Positions 11,110-20,427 are shown, counted from the stretch's first letter. The stretch: 64,000 bases of DNA from Tatumella sp. JGM118 (GCF_018257515.1 NZ_JAERJR010000001.1:434001-498000); one strand, 5' to 3'. Made by a program: numbers and translations. The notes: a model not told the origin generated them from the sequence alone.

Positions 11110-11671
11110 GAAAGACTCCGTTGGCGAATAAAGCAGCATGAGTGGTCTGCGCCGGGCAACCGGATCACATTCTAACTGATCCGGAAGTGCTGTTTCGAGC
11201 TTAAATGTTGTTATTTTGTTAACATTTCGCGCAGTATTCTTAATACTTATCTCAACCCCATTTCCGCATGAGTTCTTTGATACGGTACAACATATCGGTG
11301 GATAGGGGAGGATTCGTGCGGAACAGGCGCTAAAAATGGAAAATAACGGCAATTTCTCCGCAATTGAATGTCATCGTCTATTATTCAAAAAGGGAATAAC
11401 AGTGTTCCCTTGAAAGCCACCCTGCAAGGATGATGGTAAACTCCGGTACAGGACGCGCTCAACAGGTGGCGGTGTACGTTAGTTAATTTTCAGTGCAGTC
11501 AGTGTGTTAAGATTATCTGACGGGCTGAACAGACTCACACACCAGGTAACTATCTGTGTATTTACCTGATGGCCTAAAAAGAAGTACAGTGTCACGCAAA
11601 TAAATTAAAAGTGAAAAGAGACCGGCACTATCAGCAGACCGTGACGGTAACTCTGCAATGAGGAGAGTAGA
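11110..11671. other. pykA-zwf divergent intergenic region (562 bases, no gene)
   Basis: This region carries the promoters of the divergent pykA and zwf genes. A perfect 8-base-pair hairpin (CCGGATCA / TGATCCGG, 11160-11184) lies about 50 bases before the pykA start and would be in its 5' leader. E. coli has hexR here; I saw no reading frame or residue pattern resembling HexR in either strand. I could not assign a SoxS or Cra site with confidence. Confidence 0.7.
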
Positions 11672-13147
11672 ATGGCGGTAACCCATCAGGCCCAGGCATG
11701 TGATCTGGTCATCTTCGGTGCCAAAGGCGATCTCGCACGCCGCAAACTGTTGCCTTCCCTGTATCAGCTGGAAAAAGCCGGTCAGATCCATGACGATTCC
11801 CGCATTATCGGCGTAGGCCGTGCAGACTGGGATAAAGCAGCGTATGTCGCAGTAGTGCGTGAAGCACTGGAAACCTTCATGAAAGAAAAAATCGATGAAG
11901 CGCTGTGGGATAAACTCAGCAGTCGTCTCGATTTTTGTAATCTGGATGTGAACGATGCCGCACACTTTTCCCGTCTGGGTAAAATGCTGGACCAGAAAAA
12001 ACGTGTCACCATCAACTATTTCGCGATGCCGCCGGGGACCTTCGGCGCCATCTGTCAGGGCCTGGGCCAGGCAAAACTGAATGCAAAACCGGCTCGTGTT
12101 GTTATGGAGAAACCGCTGGGGACCTCACTGGAAACCTCGCGTGAAATCAATGACAGCGTGGGCGAGTATTTCGATGAGAGTCAGGTGTTCCGTATCGACC
12201 ATTACCTGGGTAAAGAAACGGTGCTGAACCTGCTGGCGCTGCGCTTTGCAAACTCCATCTTCGTGAATAACTGGGATAACCGGACGATCGATCATGTACA
12301 GATCACGGTCGCTGAAGAGGTAGGCATTGAAGGGCGCTGGGGCTATTTTGATAAAGCCGGTCAGATGCGCGATATGATCCAGAACCATCTGCTGCAGATC
12401 CTGACCATGATTGCGATGTCTCCGCCTTCTGATCTCAGTGCGGACAGCATTCGTGATGAAAAAGTGAAAGTCCTGCGTTCGTTACGTCCGATTGATCAAA
12501 CCAACGTCCGTGAGAAAACGGTACGTGGTCAGTACACTGCAGGCTTTGTACAGGGCAAGAAAGTACCGGGCTATCTGGAAGAAGAGGGCGCGAATAAAAC
12601 CAGCAGCACAGAGACTTTTGCCGCTATCCGTGTGGATATCGATAACTGGCGCTGGGCCGGGGTCCCTTTCTACCTGAGAACAGGGAAACGTCTGCCAGCT
12701 AAGTGTTCGGAAGTGGTGGTGTATTTTAAAAATCCGGAAATGAATCTGTTTAAAGATTCCTATTCAGAGCTGCCGCAGAACAAACTGACCATTCGCCTGC
12801 AGCCGGACGAGGGGGTGGATATCGAGATCCTGAACAAAGTCCCGGGTCTGGATCATAAACATAAACTGCAGACCACCAAACTGGATCTCAGCTTCTCAGA
12901 AACCTTCAACGAATCTCACCTGGCGGATGCTTATGAGCGTTTGTTGCTGGAGAGCATGCGTGGCATTCAGGCGCTGTTTGTCCGCCGTGATGAAGTGGAA
13001 GCCGCATGGACCTGGGTTGACTCCATCATCAATGCCTGGACAACCGATGGCGACAGTGCGAAGCCTTACCAGGCTGGCACCTGGGGGCCGGTAGCCTCAG
13101 TCGCGATGATCACCCGTGACGGACGTTCCTGGAACGAATTTGAATAA
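11672..13147 (+). CDS. zwf: Glucose-6-phosphate 1-dehydrogenase
   Basis: Oxidises glucose 6-phosphate to 6-phosphogluconolactone with NADP, the entry to the oxidative pentose-phosphate path. It has 491 residues, the same length as the E. coli enzyme. The dinucleotide-binding motif [12 protein letters not shown] lies at 15-26 and the active-site signature RIDHYLGKE near 174-182. GAGGAGAG precedes the ATG. Downstream edd and eda, which follow zwf in E. coli, are missing; a terminator comes 27 bases after the stop, so zwf appears to be a single-gene transcript feeding only the pentose-phosphate path at this locus. Confidence 0.98.
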   Translation: MAVTHQAQACDLVIFGAKGDLARRKLLPSLYQLEKAGQIHDDSRIIGVGRADWDKAAYVAVVREALETFMKEKIDEALWDKLSSRLDFCNLDVNDAAHFSRLGKMLDQKKRVTINYFAMPPGTFGAICQGLGQAKLNAKPARVVMEKPLGTSLETSREINDSVGEYFDESQVFRIDHYLGKETVLNLLALRFANSIFVNNWDNRTIDHVQITVAEEVGIEGRWGYFDKAGQMRDMIQNHLLQILTMIAMSPPSDLSADSIRDEKVKVLRSLRPIDQTNVREKTVRGQYTAGFVQGKKVPGYLEEEGANKTSSTETFAAIRVDIDNWRWAGVPFYLRTGKRLPAKCSEVVVYFKNPEMNLFKDSYSELPQNKLTIRLQPDEGVDIEILNKVPGLDHKHKLQTTKLDLSFSETFNESHLADAYERLLLESMRGIQALFVRRDEVEAAWTWVDSIINAWTTDGDSAKPYQAGTWGPVASVAMITRDGRSWNEFE

Positions 13148-13174
13148 CATCTGCCTCTGCGTATGATTTCACTG

Positions 13175-13200
13175 ACGGCCTGCTAAGCAGGCCGTTTTTT
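13175..13200 (+). terminator. Terminator after zwf
   Basis: ACGGCCTGC, a 3-base loop and GCAGGCCGT are followed by six T residues. Confidence 0.92.
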
Positions 13201-13634
13201 ATTTAAGCCTATGAAGACTCTCCCGAAGGGTTGACTGCCAGACCCGGCCTCTTCGGTTTCTCTGGAGTCAGAAGACGATGTTCTGTTCTCCACGACCTGG
13301 GGGTATCGTCATTCGCCTTTACCGTACCGGCCCCTGTGGGAACCTCCGCCATACGGATCGCGGTTCTGCGGGCCACCGTTAACCGGTTAAACGGAGAAAC
13401 TCCGGTAACGATAAAATTATTTTCATTGTTATTAGCAGGTTAGCTAATGACTCCCGGAGTCAGCTTTATATAATGAGCGCAATGCAGCGATTGCGCGTTA
13501 TCCCCGGACGGGGTAAGGGGAGTGACAGTATGCCAGCCCGCCCGGCCTGACCACGGTCAGAGCCAGAGCAATTGCCTGCGTTAAAGGAAGCCCGACGCCG
13601 GGCCTGATGTATTCAGGATTATGGATGATAACGA
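13201..13634. other. Gap between zwf and the Ail-type gene (434 bases, no gene)
   Basis: E. coli carries edd and eda here. A 70-codon frame (13231-13443) exists but has no ribosome site, low-complexity composition and no family resemblance. I see no edd or eda remnants. GC-rich short inverted repeats occur around 13500-13600 (for example CCCCGG and GCCGGGC pairs). Confidence 0.6.
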
Positions 13635-14210
13635 ATGAAAAAATACTCTGTCTTGTTGACGCTGGTAGCCGGCGTACTGGTGACGATGCCGGTAAATGCG
13701 GCCCGGCATAGCGTTTCTCTGGGTTATACCGGTGCGAAGGTTGCAGATGTGAATAATCTGCGCGGTCTTAACCTGAAATACCGTTATGAATGGAATACCC
13801 CGCTCAGCCTCATTGTTTCAGCCAGTTACCTGAAATCCACGACCTATTATGAACATCATCGCCTGTACCAGTCCTATGAGAGCAAAACCCGCATCCGGGA
13901 ATATTCATTCCTGGCAGGTCCCGCCTGGCGGTTTAATGAATTCTTCAGTGTCTATGGTCAGGCAGGGATCACCGTCAATAAAACGGAAGTTAACTGGCTG
14001 AATGTGTTTACTCCTCCGTTAAACAGAGGGCTGGCCTATATGTTCCACAAACAAAGTCGCTCTACGGTGCCGATGGTAAGCCTGGGGACGCAGATTAACC
14101 CGCTTAACCGTATCGTCCTCGACCTGTCCTATGACATTGCCCGGCCGAAGGTATCGGGAGAGACGAAGACCTTCAGTAGCTTTAATCTCGGAGCCGGGGT
14201 GGCATTCTGA
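13635..14210 (+). CDS. Ail/OmpX/PagC-family outer-membrane beta-barrel protein
   Basis: A 191-residue precursor with a clear signal peptide (about 1-22, MKKYSVLLTLVAGVLVTMPV then NAA). The mature part has alternating hydrophobic strands typical of an 8-stranded barrel (for example VSLGYTGAKVAD, LSLIVSASYLKS, FSVYGQAGITV, RIVLDLSYDIA) and ends in phenylalanine (FNLGAGVAF), the BAM recognition signature. The family includes Ail (adhesion, serum resistance), OmpX and PagC; which role applies is not visible. It stands alone in the slot left by edd-eda and converges on purT. Confidence 0.85.
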   Translation: MKKYSVLLTLVAGVLVTMPVNAARHSVSLGYTGAKVADVNNLRGLNLKYRYEWNTPLSLIVSASYLKSTTYYEHHRLYQSYESKTRIREYSFLAGPAWRFNEFFSVYGQAGITVNKTEVNWLNVFTPPLNRGLAYMFHKQSRSTVPMVSLGTQINPLNRIVLDLSYDIARPKVSGETKTFSSFNLGAGVAF

Positions 14211-14289
14211 CCGGCGCGGCCCTGCGGACACAGAAATTTGTCTGATACGGTTTAACAAGCCATTACTGGCAGGCAGGAAAGGGTGAGGT

Positions 14290-14332
14290 GCCGGCCGGAA
14301 ATTTCCGGCCGGCGACTCCCGGGCCCCGGGAG
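14290..14332. repeat. Two adjacent GC-rich palindromes between ail-like gene and purT
   Basis: 14290-14313 is a perfect 24-base palindrome (half-site GCCGGCCGGAAA). 14316-14332 is a second palindrome, CTCCCGGG and CCCGGGAG around one central C. They are 2 bases apart, sit between convergent genes, and lack T runs. They may act as a bidirectional terminator or mRNA 3'-end barrier, or as a protein site. Confidence 0.85.
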
Positions 14333-14336
14333 CGGA

Positions 14337-15515
14337 TCAGCCGTTGACGGTTACCGCCCGGGCGGCGGCAATGGCTTTGCTGACAGCTTCGTCGGTCGTG
14401 GTGGCACAGGCCAGTGCCACACCCATACGACGTCGGCCGGCCACTTCCGGTTTTCCGAATAAACGGAGTTGCCCCCCGGCAGACAGGGCCTGATCTACCC
14501 CGACAAAGCGGACGTCACTACTGTTCAGTTCCGGCAGGATCACGGCGGAAGCCGCCGGACCATACTGACGGATGGCGCCGACCGGAAGGCCAAGGAAAGC
14601 ACGGACATGCAGGGCAAACTCTGATAAATCCTGGGAAATCAGCGTTACCATACCGGTATCATGTGGCCGCGGAGAGACTTCGCTGAAGATAACCTCATCA
14701 CCGCAGACAAACAGTTCCACGCCAAACAGTCCATAACCTCCCAGTGCGCCGACCACAGAAGCGGCGATTGTCTGAGCACGTTGCAGGGCTGCCGGGCTCA
14801 TCGCCTGAGGCTGCCAGGATTCCCGGTAATCGCCGTCTTCCTGACGATGTCCGATGGGGTCACAAAAATGGATCCCGTCTGACGCCTGCACGGTGAGTAA
14901 CGTAATTTCAAAATCGAAAGCGACAACCGCCTCCACAATCACCCGTCCGGCCCCGGCGCGGCCGCCTTCCTGTGCATAATCCCAGGCCTTTTCTAGTCCG
15001 GCAGCATCACGAATAAAGCTCTGACCTTTACCGGAGGAGCTCATTACCGGTTTGACAATACAGGGAAAACCGATGTCCTGTGCGGCGGCAAAAAAGGCCT
15101 CTTTACTGTCGGCAAAGCGGTAACCGGAGGTTGGCAGTTGCAGCTCTTCGGCTGCCAGACGACGGATCCCTTCACGGTTCATGGTCAGTTTTGCCGCCCG
15201 TGCCGACGGCACCACGCGCTGTCCCTGCTGTTCCAGTTCCAGCAGAGTATCGGTGGCAATTGCCTCAATTTCCGGTACTACATAATCCGGCTTCTCTTTA
15301 GCGATGATCTCCGCCAGTGCTGCACCATCAAGCATATTGATGACATAGCTACGGTGCGCCACATGCATTGCCGGGGCATCCGCATAGCGATCGACGGCAA
15401 TCACTTCCACTCCCAGTCGCTGGCATTCCAGCGCCACTTCTTTTCCCAGTTCACCTGAGCCTAATAACATTACGCGCGTAGCTGAAGGACGCAGTGCCGT
15501 GCCAAGAGTTACCAT
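14337..15515 (-). CDS. purT: Formate-dependent GAR transformylase PurT
   Basis: Makes formyl-glycinamide ribonucleotide from formate, ATP and GAR, the PurN-independent route in purine synthesis. I chose ATG 15515 ([20 protein letters not shown]), which has GGTGG five bases upstream; a second ATG at 15527 has no ribosome site. The 392-residue ATP-grasp enzyme shows conserved [30 protein letters not shown] and [14 protein letters not shown] PurR-box-like site lies about 45 bases upstream. It converges on the Ail-type gene. In E. coli eda is the neighbour. Confidence 0.97.
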   Translation of the reverse strand: MVTLGTALRPSATRVMLLGSGELGKEVALECQRLGVEVIAVDRYADAPAMHVAHRSYVINMLDGAALAEIIAKEKPDYVVPEIEAIATDTLLELEQQGQRVVPSARAAKLTMNREGIRRLAAEELQLPTSGYRFADSKEAFFAAAQDIGFPCIVKPVMSSSGKGQSFIRDAAGLEKAWDYAQEGGRAGAGRVIVEAVVAFDFEITLLTVQASDGIHFCDPIGHRQEDGDYRESWQPQAMSPAALQRAQTIAASVVGALGGYGLFGVELFVCGDEVIFSEVSPRPHDTGMVTLISQDLSEFALHVRAFLGLPVGAIRQYGPAASAVILPELNSSDVRFVGVDQALSAGGQLRLFGKPEVAGRRRMGVALACATTTDEAVSKAIAAARAVTVNG

Positions 15516-15560
15516 TGTTCCACCCATTAAATCTGATCATAAACACGGCGGGCAGTATAA

Positions 15561-15576
15561 ACGAAAACGATTGCGC
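15561..15576. promoter_or_regulatory. PurR operator candidate upstream of purT
   Basis: ACGAAAACGATTGCGC (plus strand) matches the PUR box ACGCAAACGNTTNCGT at nearly all positions when read in either direction. It lies 46 bases before the purT start, where PurR repression of purT would act. Confidence 0.75.
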
Positions 15577-15792
15577 AGGCATTAACGGGCGATTTCTTTT
15601 TTATAATGCTACATTCAGCAGCAGAGGGCCGTGCGTATCCAGGTGACGTTGTCACATAAGCGGGCAGACAGGCACCCGGCGGCGCGCAGAAATCGCCAGA
15701 ATGATACCGTCATAGCCAGTCACGCGCAGCCCGGGACCCTCCCTGAATGGCTGGCCCCGGTGGACAGGCCATACGATGACCAGGAAAAGAGA

Positions 15793-17850
15793 ATGACAAT
15801 ACCTAAAGCAGCGAAACACCCCCATACCATGACCCTTCATGGCGAAACCCGTGTCGATGATTATTACTGGCTCAGGGATGACGAGCGCTCGGATCCTGAC
15901 GTTTTGGCTTATCTGCAGGCTGAGAACAGCTACTGCCGGCAACAGCTATCCGACGTGGCGCCGCTGGTGCGGAAACTTTATGAAGAAATGGTGTCCAGGA
16001 TCCCGCCAAAGGATCACTCGGTGCCTTATTGCAAGAATGGTTATCTTTATCAGCAGCGCTACGAAAAAGGGGGGGAATATCCACTCTGGTTCCGTGCGGC
16101 CGATGAAGAGGGATTACAGCCGGACTGGCAATGTCTGATTGACTGTAATCAGCGGGCGAAAAATCATCCGTTTTATAATCTCGGGGCGCTGGATATTACC
16201 TCTGATAACCGGCTGATGGCGGTGGCTGAAGATTTTCTGTCCCGACGTCAGTATGAGATCCGCCTGTATGATTTACAGCAAAACTGCTGGCTGCCGGAGG
16301 TACTGACCGGGGTGTCGCCTTCGCTGATATGGGCCAATGACGGCAAAACCTTATTCTATGTCCGGCAGGATCCCGACACACTTTTGCCGTGGCAGGTGTG
16401 GCGTCACGAGACCGGTACCCCGGTCACCGATGACCAGCTGGTGTATGAGGAATCGGATGATAGTTTTTATGTCAGCCTTGGGAAAACCACGTCCGAAGCG
16501 TTTATTGAAATCATTATCGATAGCACGACGACCAGCGAGATCTGGCTGGTGGATGCAGGACAGCCGTCCGCACCCGCCCGTTGCTTCCTGCCGCGCCGGG
16601 AAGACCATGAGTATGACCTTGACCACTATCAGAACCATTTTTATATCCGTTCAAATTCGGCAGGGATCAACTTTGCGCTGTTTATGGCAGAAGAGGCGAC
16701 ACCTCAGGAATCACACTGGCAAACCTTGCTGCCTGCCCGTGAACATCGGGTGCTGGAAGATTTTCAGATCTTCCGTGACTGGCTGGTCACCGGGGAACGT
16801 GAAAATGGACTGAGTTGCCTGACACAGTATCACCGCTTTCGGGATGAAACACGGGAGATTACCTTCGATGACCCGACGCGGGTAGCCTGGCTTGGGTATA
16901 ACCCGTCACCGGAAACCTCACAATTACGTTACGGTTACTCGTCGATGACCACCCCGGTCACCACTTATCAGCTGGATCTGGACAGCGGTGAACGCCAGAT
17001 CCTGAAACAATCGGCGGTCAAAGGCTTCAGCAGTGAACACTATCAAAGTGAATATCTGTGGCTGACCATGGAAGATGGCTGTCGTATTCCGGTTTCCCTG
17101 GTTTATCGGAAATCCCTGTTCTCACCAGGTAAAAATCCGTTACTGGTATACGGTTACGGGGCCTATGGCAGCAGTATGGAGGCAGATTTCAGTAGCAGTC
17201 GTCTGAGCCTGCTGGACCGTGGTTTCGTTTATGCGCTGGTACATATCCGTGGCGGCGGGGAGCTGGGACAGGCCTGGTATGACGCCGGACGTCTGGCCAA
17301 TAAACAGAACAGCTTCAGCGATTTTACCGATGCCACCCGGCAGTTGCTGGCGCAGGGGTACGGGGAGGCTACCCGCTGCTACGCTATGGGCGGCAGTGCA
17401 GGCGGGTTACTGATGGGCGCGGTGATCAATCAGGCACCGTCGCTCTATCATGGCGTTGTTGCACAGGTGCCGTTTGTGGATGTGCTGACCACCATGCTGG
17501 ACGAGAGTATTCCGCTGACCACCGGTGAATATGATGAATGGGGTAACCCGAACAGGGCGGAAGATTATGCGACCATCCGCGCCTACAGCCCGTACGATAA
17601 TATTGCCCCGGTCAGTTATCCGCATTTACTGGTGACCACCGGTTTGCATGATTCACAGGTGCAATACTGGGAACCCGCCAAATGGGTAGCAAAACTCCGT
17701 GAGATTAAACAGGATGATCGGCTGTTATTGCTGCTGACCGATATGGAGGCAGGTCACGGCGGGAAGTCAGGCCGTTTTAAAGCCTATGAAGATATTGCGC
17801 TGGAAATGGCATTCCTGCTGGGGCTGGCGGAGGGCACCCTGGGCCACTGA
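15793..17850 (+). CDS. ptrB: Oligopeptidase B (protease II)
   Basis: Cytoplasmic serine peptidase of the prolyl-oligopeptidase family that cuts after Lys and Arg in short peptides. ATG 15793 has AGGAAAAGAG upstream and gives the family N-terminus MTIPKAAKHPHTMTLHGETR and 685 residues (E. coli 686); the frame is open for 54 further codons upstream without homology. The N-terminal part is a beta-propeller. The catalytic Ser lies in GGSAGG (about 535), Asp in TTGLHDSQV (about 620) and His in GHGGKSG (about 655). Genes yebE, yebF and yebG, which sit between purT and ptrB in E. coli, are missing. Confidence 0.96.
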   Translation: MTIPKAAKHPHTMTLHGETRVDDYYWLRDDERSDPDVLAYLQAENSYCRQQLSDVAPLVRKLYEEMVSRIPPKDHSVPYCKNGYLYQQRYEKGGEYPLWFRAADEEGLQPDWQCLIDCNQRAKNHPFYNLGALDITSDNRLMAVAEDFLSRRQYEIRLYDLQQNCWLPEVLTGVSPSLIWANDGKTLFYVRQDPDTLLPWQVWRHETGTPVTDDQLVYEESDDSFYVSLGKTTSEAFIEIIIDSTTTSEIWLVDAGQPSAPARCFLPRREDHEYDLDHYQNHFYIRSNSAGINFALFMAEEATPQESHWQTLLPAREHRVLEDFQIFRDWLVTGERENGLSCLTQYHRFRDETREITFDDPTRVAWLGYNPSPETSQLRYGYSSMTTPVTTYQLDLDSGERQILKQSAVKGFSSEHYQSEYLWLTMEDGCRIPVSLVYRKSLFSPGKNPLLVYGYGAYGSSMEADFSSSRLSLLDRGFVYALVHIRGGGELGQAWYDAGRLANKQNSFSDFTDATRQLLAQGYGEATRCYAMGGSAGGLLMGAVINQAPSLYHGVVAQVPFVDVLTTMLDESIPLTTGEYDEWGNPNRAEDYATIRAYSPYDNIAPVSYPHLLVTTGLHDSQVQYWEPAKWVAKLREIKQDDRLLLLLTDMEAGHGGKSGRFKAYEDIALEMAFLLGLAEGTLGH

Positions 17851-17854
17851 GGGC

Positions 17855-18529
17855 TCAGGGTTGTCCTTTCAGATAGCGTTGCAGCGTCTGGCGAAACGCC
17901 GGACGCAGATCTGTCAGGTTATCCAGCATCCAGCGTAAATAGCCGGGATCTTTGCGTGCAATGAGGGCGACCGGCTGACCCCGGTACTTCCCGAACGGGA
18001 AAATATCGGCGGCCACGTCCCGGGAGGCGGGCTGAGCCAGCGTACGCAGGCCAGTTAACTGCTGGCCTGACTCTTCTATAATGCGCAGTAGCAGTGCCGC
18101 GGTGACATAACAGTCATACAGGGCTCTGTGGGCATGCAGTCCGGCAGGTGGCGTCACATCAAGTTGCAGACTGTGGCGCAGTGCCTGATTACCGTATTTC
18201 CGGCCCGGCCAGAGTTGCCGTGCCATTTTCATCGTGCACAGCCATTCGCCGCCCATTTCAGGCAGCACCCGGCGGTCAAAGCTGGCATTATGTGCCACGT
18301 AGCAGGGGCTTCCCTGATAACGACCGATGACATCCTCAATATAGGGTTTTCCGGCAACCATTGCCGGGGTTATCCGATGGATAGCCATCGCCCGGGAGCT
18401 GATGGGCCGGTCAGGACAGACCAGATCGCTCATCGGGTTCATCATCTTACCGTCGATGACGTCTATCGACGCAATTTCAACAATGCCGCCCTCTAACCCA
18501 CAGGTTTCCGTATCAATGACCCTGAACAT
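17855..18529 (-). CDS. exoX: Exodeoxyribonuclease X
   Basis: A 3'-to-5' DNA exonuclease of the DEDDh (DnaQ-like) family, linked to mismatch repair and UV repair. The 224-residue protein opens with the exonuclease I motif [15 protein letters not shown] and has further motifs AHNASFDRRVLPEM and HRALYDC. Its ATG shares one base with the holE stop codon (TGATG), so translation is probably coupled to holE. It converges on ptrB with only 4 bases between stops. Confidence 0.95.
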   Translation of the reverse strand: MFRVIDTETCGLEGGIVEIASIDVIDGKMMNPMSDLVCPDRPISSRAMAIHRITPAMVAGKPYIEDVIGRYQGSPCYVAHNASFDRRVLPEMGGEWLCTMKMARQLWPGRKYGNQALRHSLQLDVTPPAGLHAHRALYDCYVTAALLLRIIEESGQQLTGLRTLAQPASRDVAADIFPFGKYRGQPVALIARKDPGYLRWMLDNLTDLRPAFRQTLQRYLKGQP

Positions 18530-18762
18530 CAGCTTCTCTGTTTAGGTTCGTAAGGCAGGCGGGAAAGGGTCAGCGCCGTCTGACGATAAACGCCCAGCCG
18601 CTGCCGGAAATATTCACGCAGGGCTTCCGGCTGTTCCCGCTCAACAATCTCTGCGACGACCGGCATATTGTAGCGCTCTTTGAACGCCACGCCGGAGGCG
18701 GCTAAGTCAGTATTAATGCGATCTTTTTCTTCTGCACTGAGCAGGGCTAAATTAAAGCTCAT
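18529..18762 (-). CDS. holE: DNA polymerase III theta subunit HolE
   Basis: Small 77-residue subunit that stabilises the epsilon proofreading subunit in the polymerase III core. The conserved stretch [20 protein letters not shown] is diagnostic. I chose ATG 18762 ([20 protein letters not shown]), which gives nearly the E. coli length (76); upstream ATG codons in frame lack homology. It forms a two-gene unit with exoX, overlapping by one base; yobB, which lies between them in E. coli, is missing. Confidence 0.95.
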   Translation of the reverse strand: MSFNLALLSAEEKDRINTDLAASGVAFKERYNMPVVAEIVEREQPEALREYFRQRLGVYRQTALTLSRLPYEPKQRS

Positions 18763-18994
18763 CGTAGACTCCATGTTATCAGCCGCAAAAATAATGTTTT
18801 CTGTCGGGGCGATCAACCCTTTCCTGCCTCCGCAAAGCCGATACGCACAGGGCAGCAGCGTGTTCCTGACGAAAACCGGCGCACCGGCGGCAAATTACCT
18901 GTGGGATCCGGTGTCTCAGGCAGTAAAAACGAATTTTATCCGTGGATACAGACAGGTTATTATAGCTTCATTACACCCCGTAGCCGGAGTGACG

Positions 18995-19867
18995 GTGACT
19001 GATTTTTTAAACATTTTGCTGCGATTTTTTCATTTCAGTAGTCTGTTGCTGCTGACCGGATGTCTGACATATCTGATGCTGCTGACGCCGGCCGGTTACA
19101 GAAACCGCCTGGAAATACGCTTATCGCCAGCCCTGCGGAGCAGTGCAGGGGTGGCACTGTTCTCTGCCATCGCCCTGTTTGCACTGCAGACGGTCATGAT
19201 GAGCGGTGAAATTACCGCCCTTAGTCAGCCTGATATCTGGTCAGCGGTGGCGGGTACGCGTTTCGGCCATGCCTGGCTGCCGGAGATGATCCTTGCCGCC
19301 GTGTCGGTCATGCTGTTGCGGGCCGGCGGGGAGGCCGCCCGTTATCTGCTGCTGGTCACCCTGATACTGCAACTGATCCTGACGGCAATGACAGGCCATG
19401 CCGCGATGCATGATGGCTGGCGTGGTGTGGCAGGAGAGGTAAGCCAGAGCCTGCATGTGCTCGCCGCCGCTTTCTGGTGTGGCGGCCTGTATCCGCTCTT
19501 ATTGCTGATGCAGCAAGGACAGCGGGACCCGCAAGATAACACGGCCGCTTTAACCATGATGAAATTCTCCCGCTATGGTCACTGGGCGGTCGCGCTGGTT
19601 ATTCTCAGTGGCGTAAGTAATACCCTGCTAATCTCCGGGATCCCCCGACATTTTTCGTTCTGGCTAACGGGGGTGCTGGTTAAGAGTGTGCTGGTGGCGG
19701 CTATGGTGATGCTGGCATTACTGAATCGCTACTGGCTGGTTCCCCGGTTCAGGCAATCCCCGGCAGAGAGTCGGCGCCGGTTTATTCGTCTGACACAGGC
19801 CGAAATGGGACTGGCGCTGGGCGCCATCGCGGTCGTCAGCCTGTTTGCTACACTGTCACCGGGCTGA
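18995..19867 (+). CDS. yebZ: CopD-family inner-membrane protein YebZ
   Basis: Membrane protein with about 8 hydrophobic helices, of the CopD family linked to copper handling. I chose GTG 18995 (MTDFLNILLRFFHFSSLLLL), which has GGAG five bases upstream and starts just before the first helix; the open frame extends upstream to 18680 across holE and is not credible there. The product is 290 residues. In E. coli the CopC-type gene yobA precedes yebZ; here the space to holE is only 232 bases and holds no yobA. yebY follows after 38 bases. Confidence 0.88.
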   Translation: MTDFLNILLRFFHFSSLLLLTGCLTYLMLLTPAGYRNRLEIRLSPALRSSAGVALFSAIALFALQTVMMSGEITALSQPDIWSAVAGTRFGHAWLPEMILAAVSVMLLRAGGEAARYLLLVTLILQLILTAMTGHAAMHDGWRGVAGEVSQSLHVLAAAFWCGGLYPLLLLMQQGQRDPQDNTAALTMMKFSRYGHWAVALVILSGVSNTLLISGIPRHFSFWLTGVLVKSVLVAAMVMLALLNRYWLVPRFRQSPAESRRRFIRLTQAEMGLALGAIAVVSLFATLSPG

Positions 19868-19905
19868 TTCTGTTTTATTACGTGATATTAAAGGCTGAGA
19901 CTGAA

Positions 19906-20244
19906 ATGAAGAAACAATTACCCTGGCTGCTGCTGGCACTGAGCACGCCTGTGCTGGCGACCCAGGTCATCACCGTGAGTCGTTTTGAAACCGGAAAGGC
20001 CACCTGGCCGCTTAACCGCGAAGAAATCATGCTGACCTGTGAAAAAGACGGGTCGTTATTTGCGATCAATCCATCCACTCTGATGAACTATCCGCTGAAT
20101 GCAAAGGCGGAACAGAAAGTCAGTCAGGGACTGGCGAGCGGGGAGTCTATTACGCCGCTGGTGCTGGACGATAAAGCACACAGCGGGCAAAAGATGAGCC
20201 TGCAGCCGCTGATTGAAAAAGCCGGCGGGCTGTGCGGTCATTAA
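19906..20244 (+). CDS. yebY: YebY family periplasmic protein
   Basis: 112-residue precursor with a signal peptide (MKKQLPWLLLALSTPVLA, cut after ALA near residue 18). The mature part carries the YebY family sequence TQVITVSRFETGKATWPLNR and two cysteines (LTCEKDG near residue 45 and the C-terminal GLCGH). YebY is associated with the YobA-YebZ copper genes; a copper-related role is inferred from that link. ATG 19906 was chosen for the signal peptide; an upstream ATG at 19882 adds 8 charged residues and fits less well. Confidence 0.88.
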   Translation: MKKQLPWLLLALSTPVLATQVITVSRFETGKATWPLNREEIMLTCEKDGSLFAINPSTLMNYPLNAKAEQKVSQGLASGESITPLVLDDKAHSGQKMSLQPLIEKAGGLCGH

Positions 20245-20323
20245 CTGACGGCCCGGATGGCCTGAAAAAGGGGGGCGCTGGAAATTATCAGGATCTGAAC
20301 TATGATTACTGATACTAACCCAT

Positions 20324-20418
20324 GCAACTGCCATAGGTTACCGCTCATCATTTTTTAGCGCACGGCTCTCTGAGCCATTTCCCTGGACCGGTCACTGGAG
20401 TTGTGTCCGGTCTTTTTT
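20324..20418 (+). ncRNA. sdsR: SdsR (RyeB) small RNA
   Basis: This is the stationary-phase, sigma-S-dependent, Hfq/ProQ-binding RNA found between yebY and rsmF in enterobacteria. Diagnostic core: TTTTAGCGCACGGCTCTC (20353-20370), a hairpin GGCTC/GAGCC, then ATTTCCCTGGACCG and a terminator stem GACCGG/CCGGTC with a seven-T tail (20413-20419). A GATACT -10 element at 20311-20316 places the 5' end near G20324, which reads GCAACTGCC (E. coli begins GCAAGGCG). Length is about 95 bases. In E. coli an antisense partner, SraC (RyeA), is made from the other strand; I cannot see its promoter here. Confidence 0.9.
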
Positions 20419-20427
20419 TCGGCACTG

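Noticed and set aside
10561-11175. 204-codon frame antisense to pykA
   Set aside because: Shadow of pykA, with no start signal or family match.
11110-11352. 81-codon N-terminal extension of pykA
   Set aside because: ATG 11109 gives the exact family N-terminus and length; the extension has no homology.
13231-13443. 70-codon frame between zwf and the Ail-type gene
   Set aside because: No ribosome site or recognisable domain; probably chance in GC-rich DNA.
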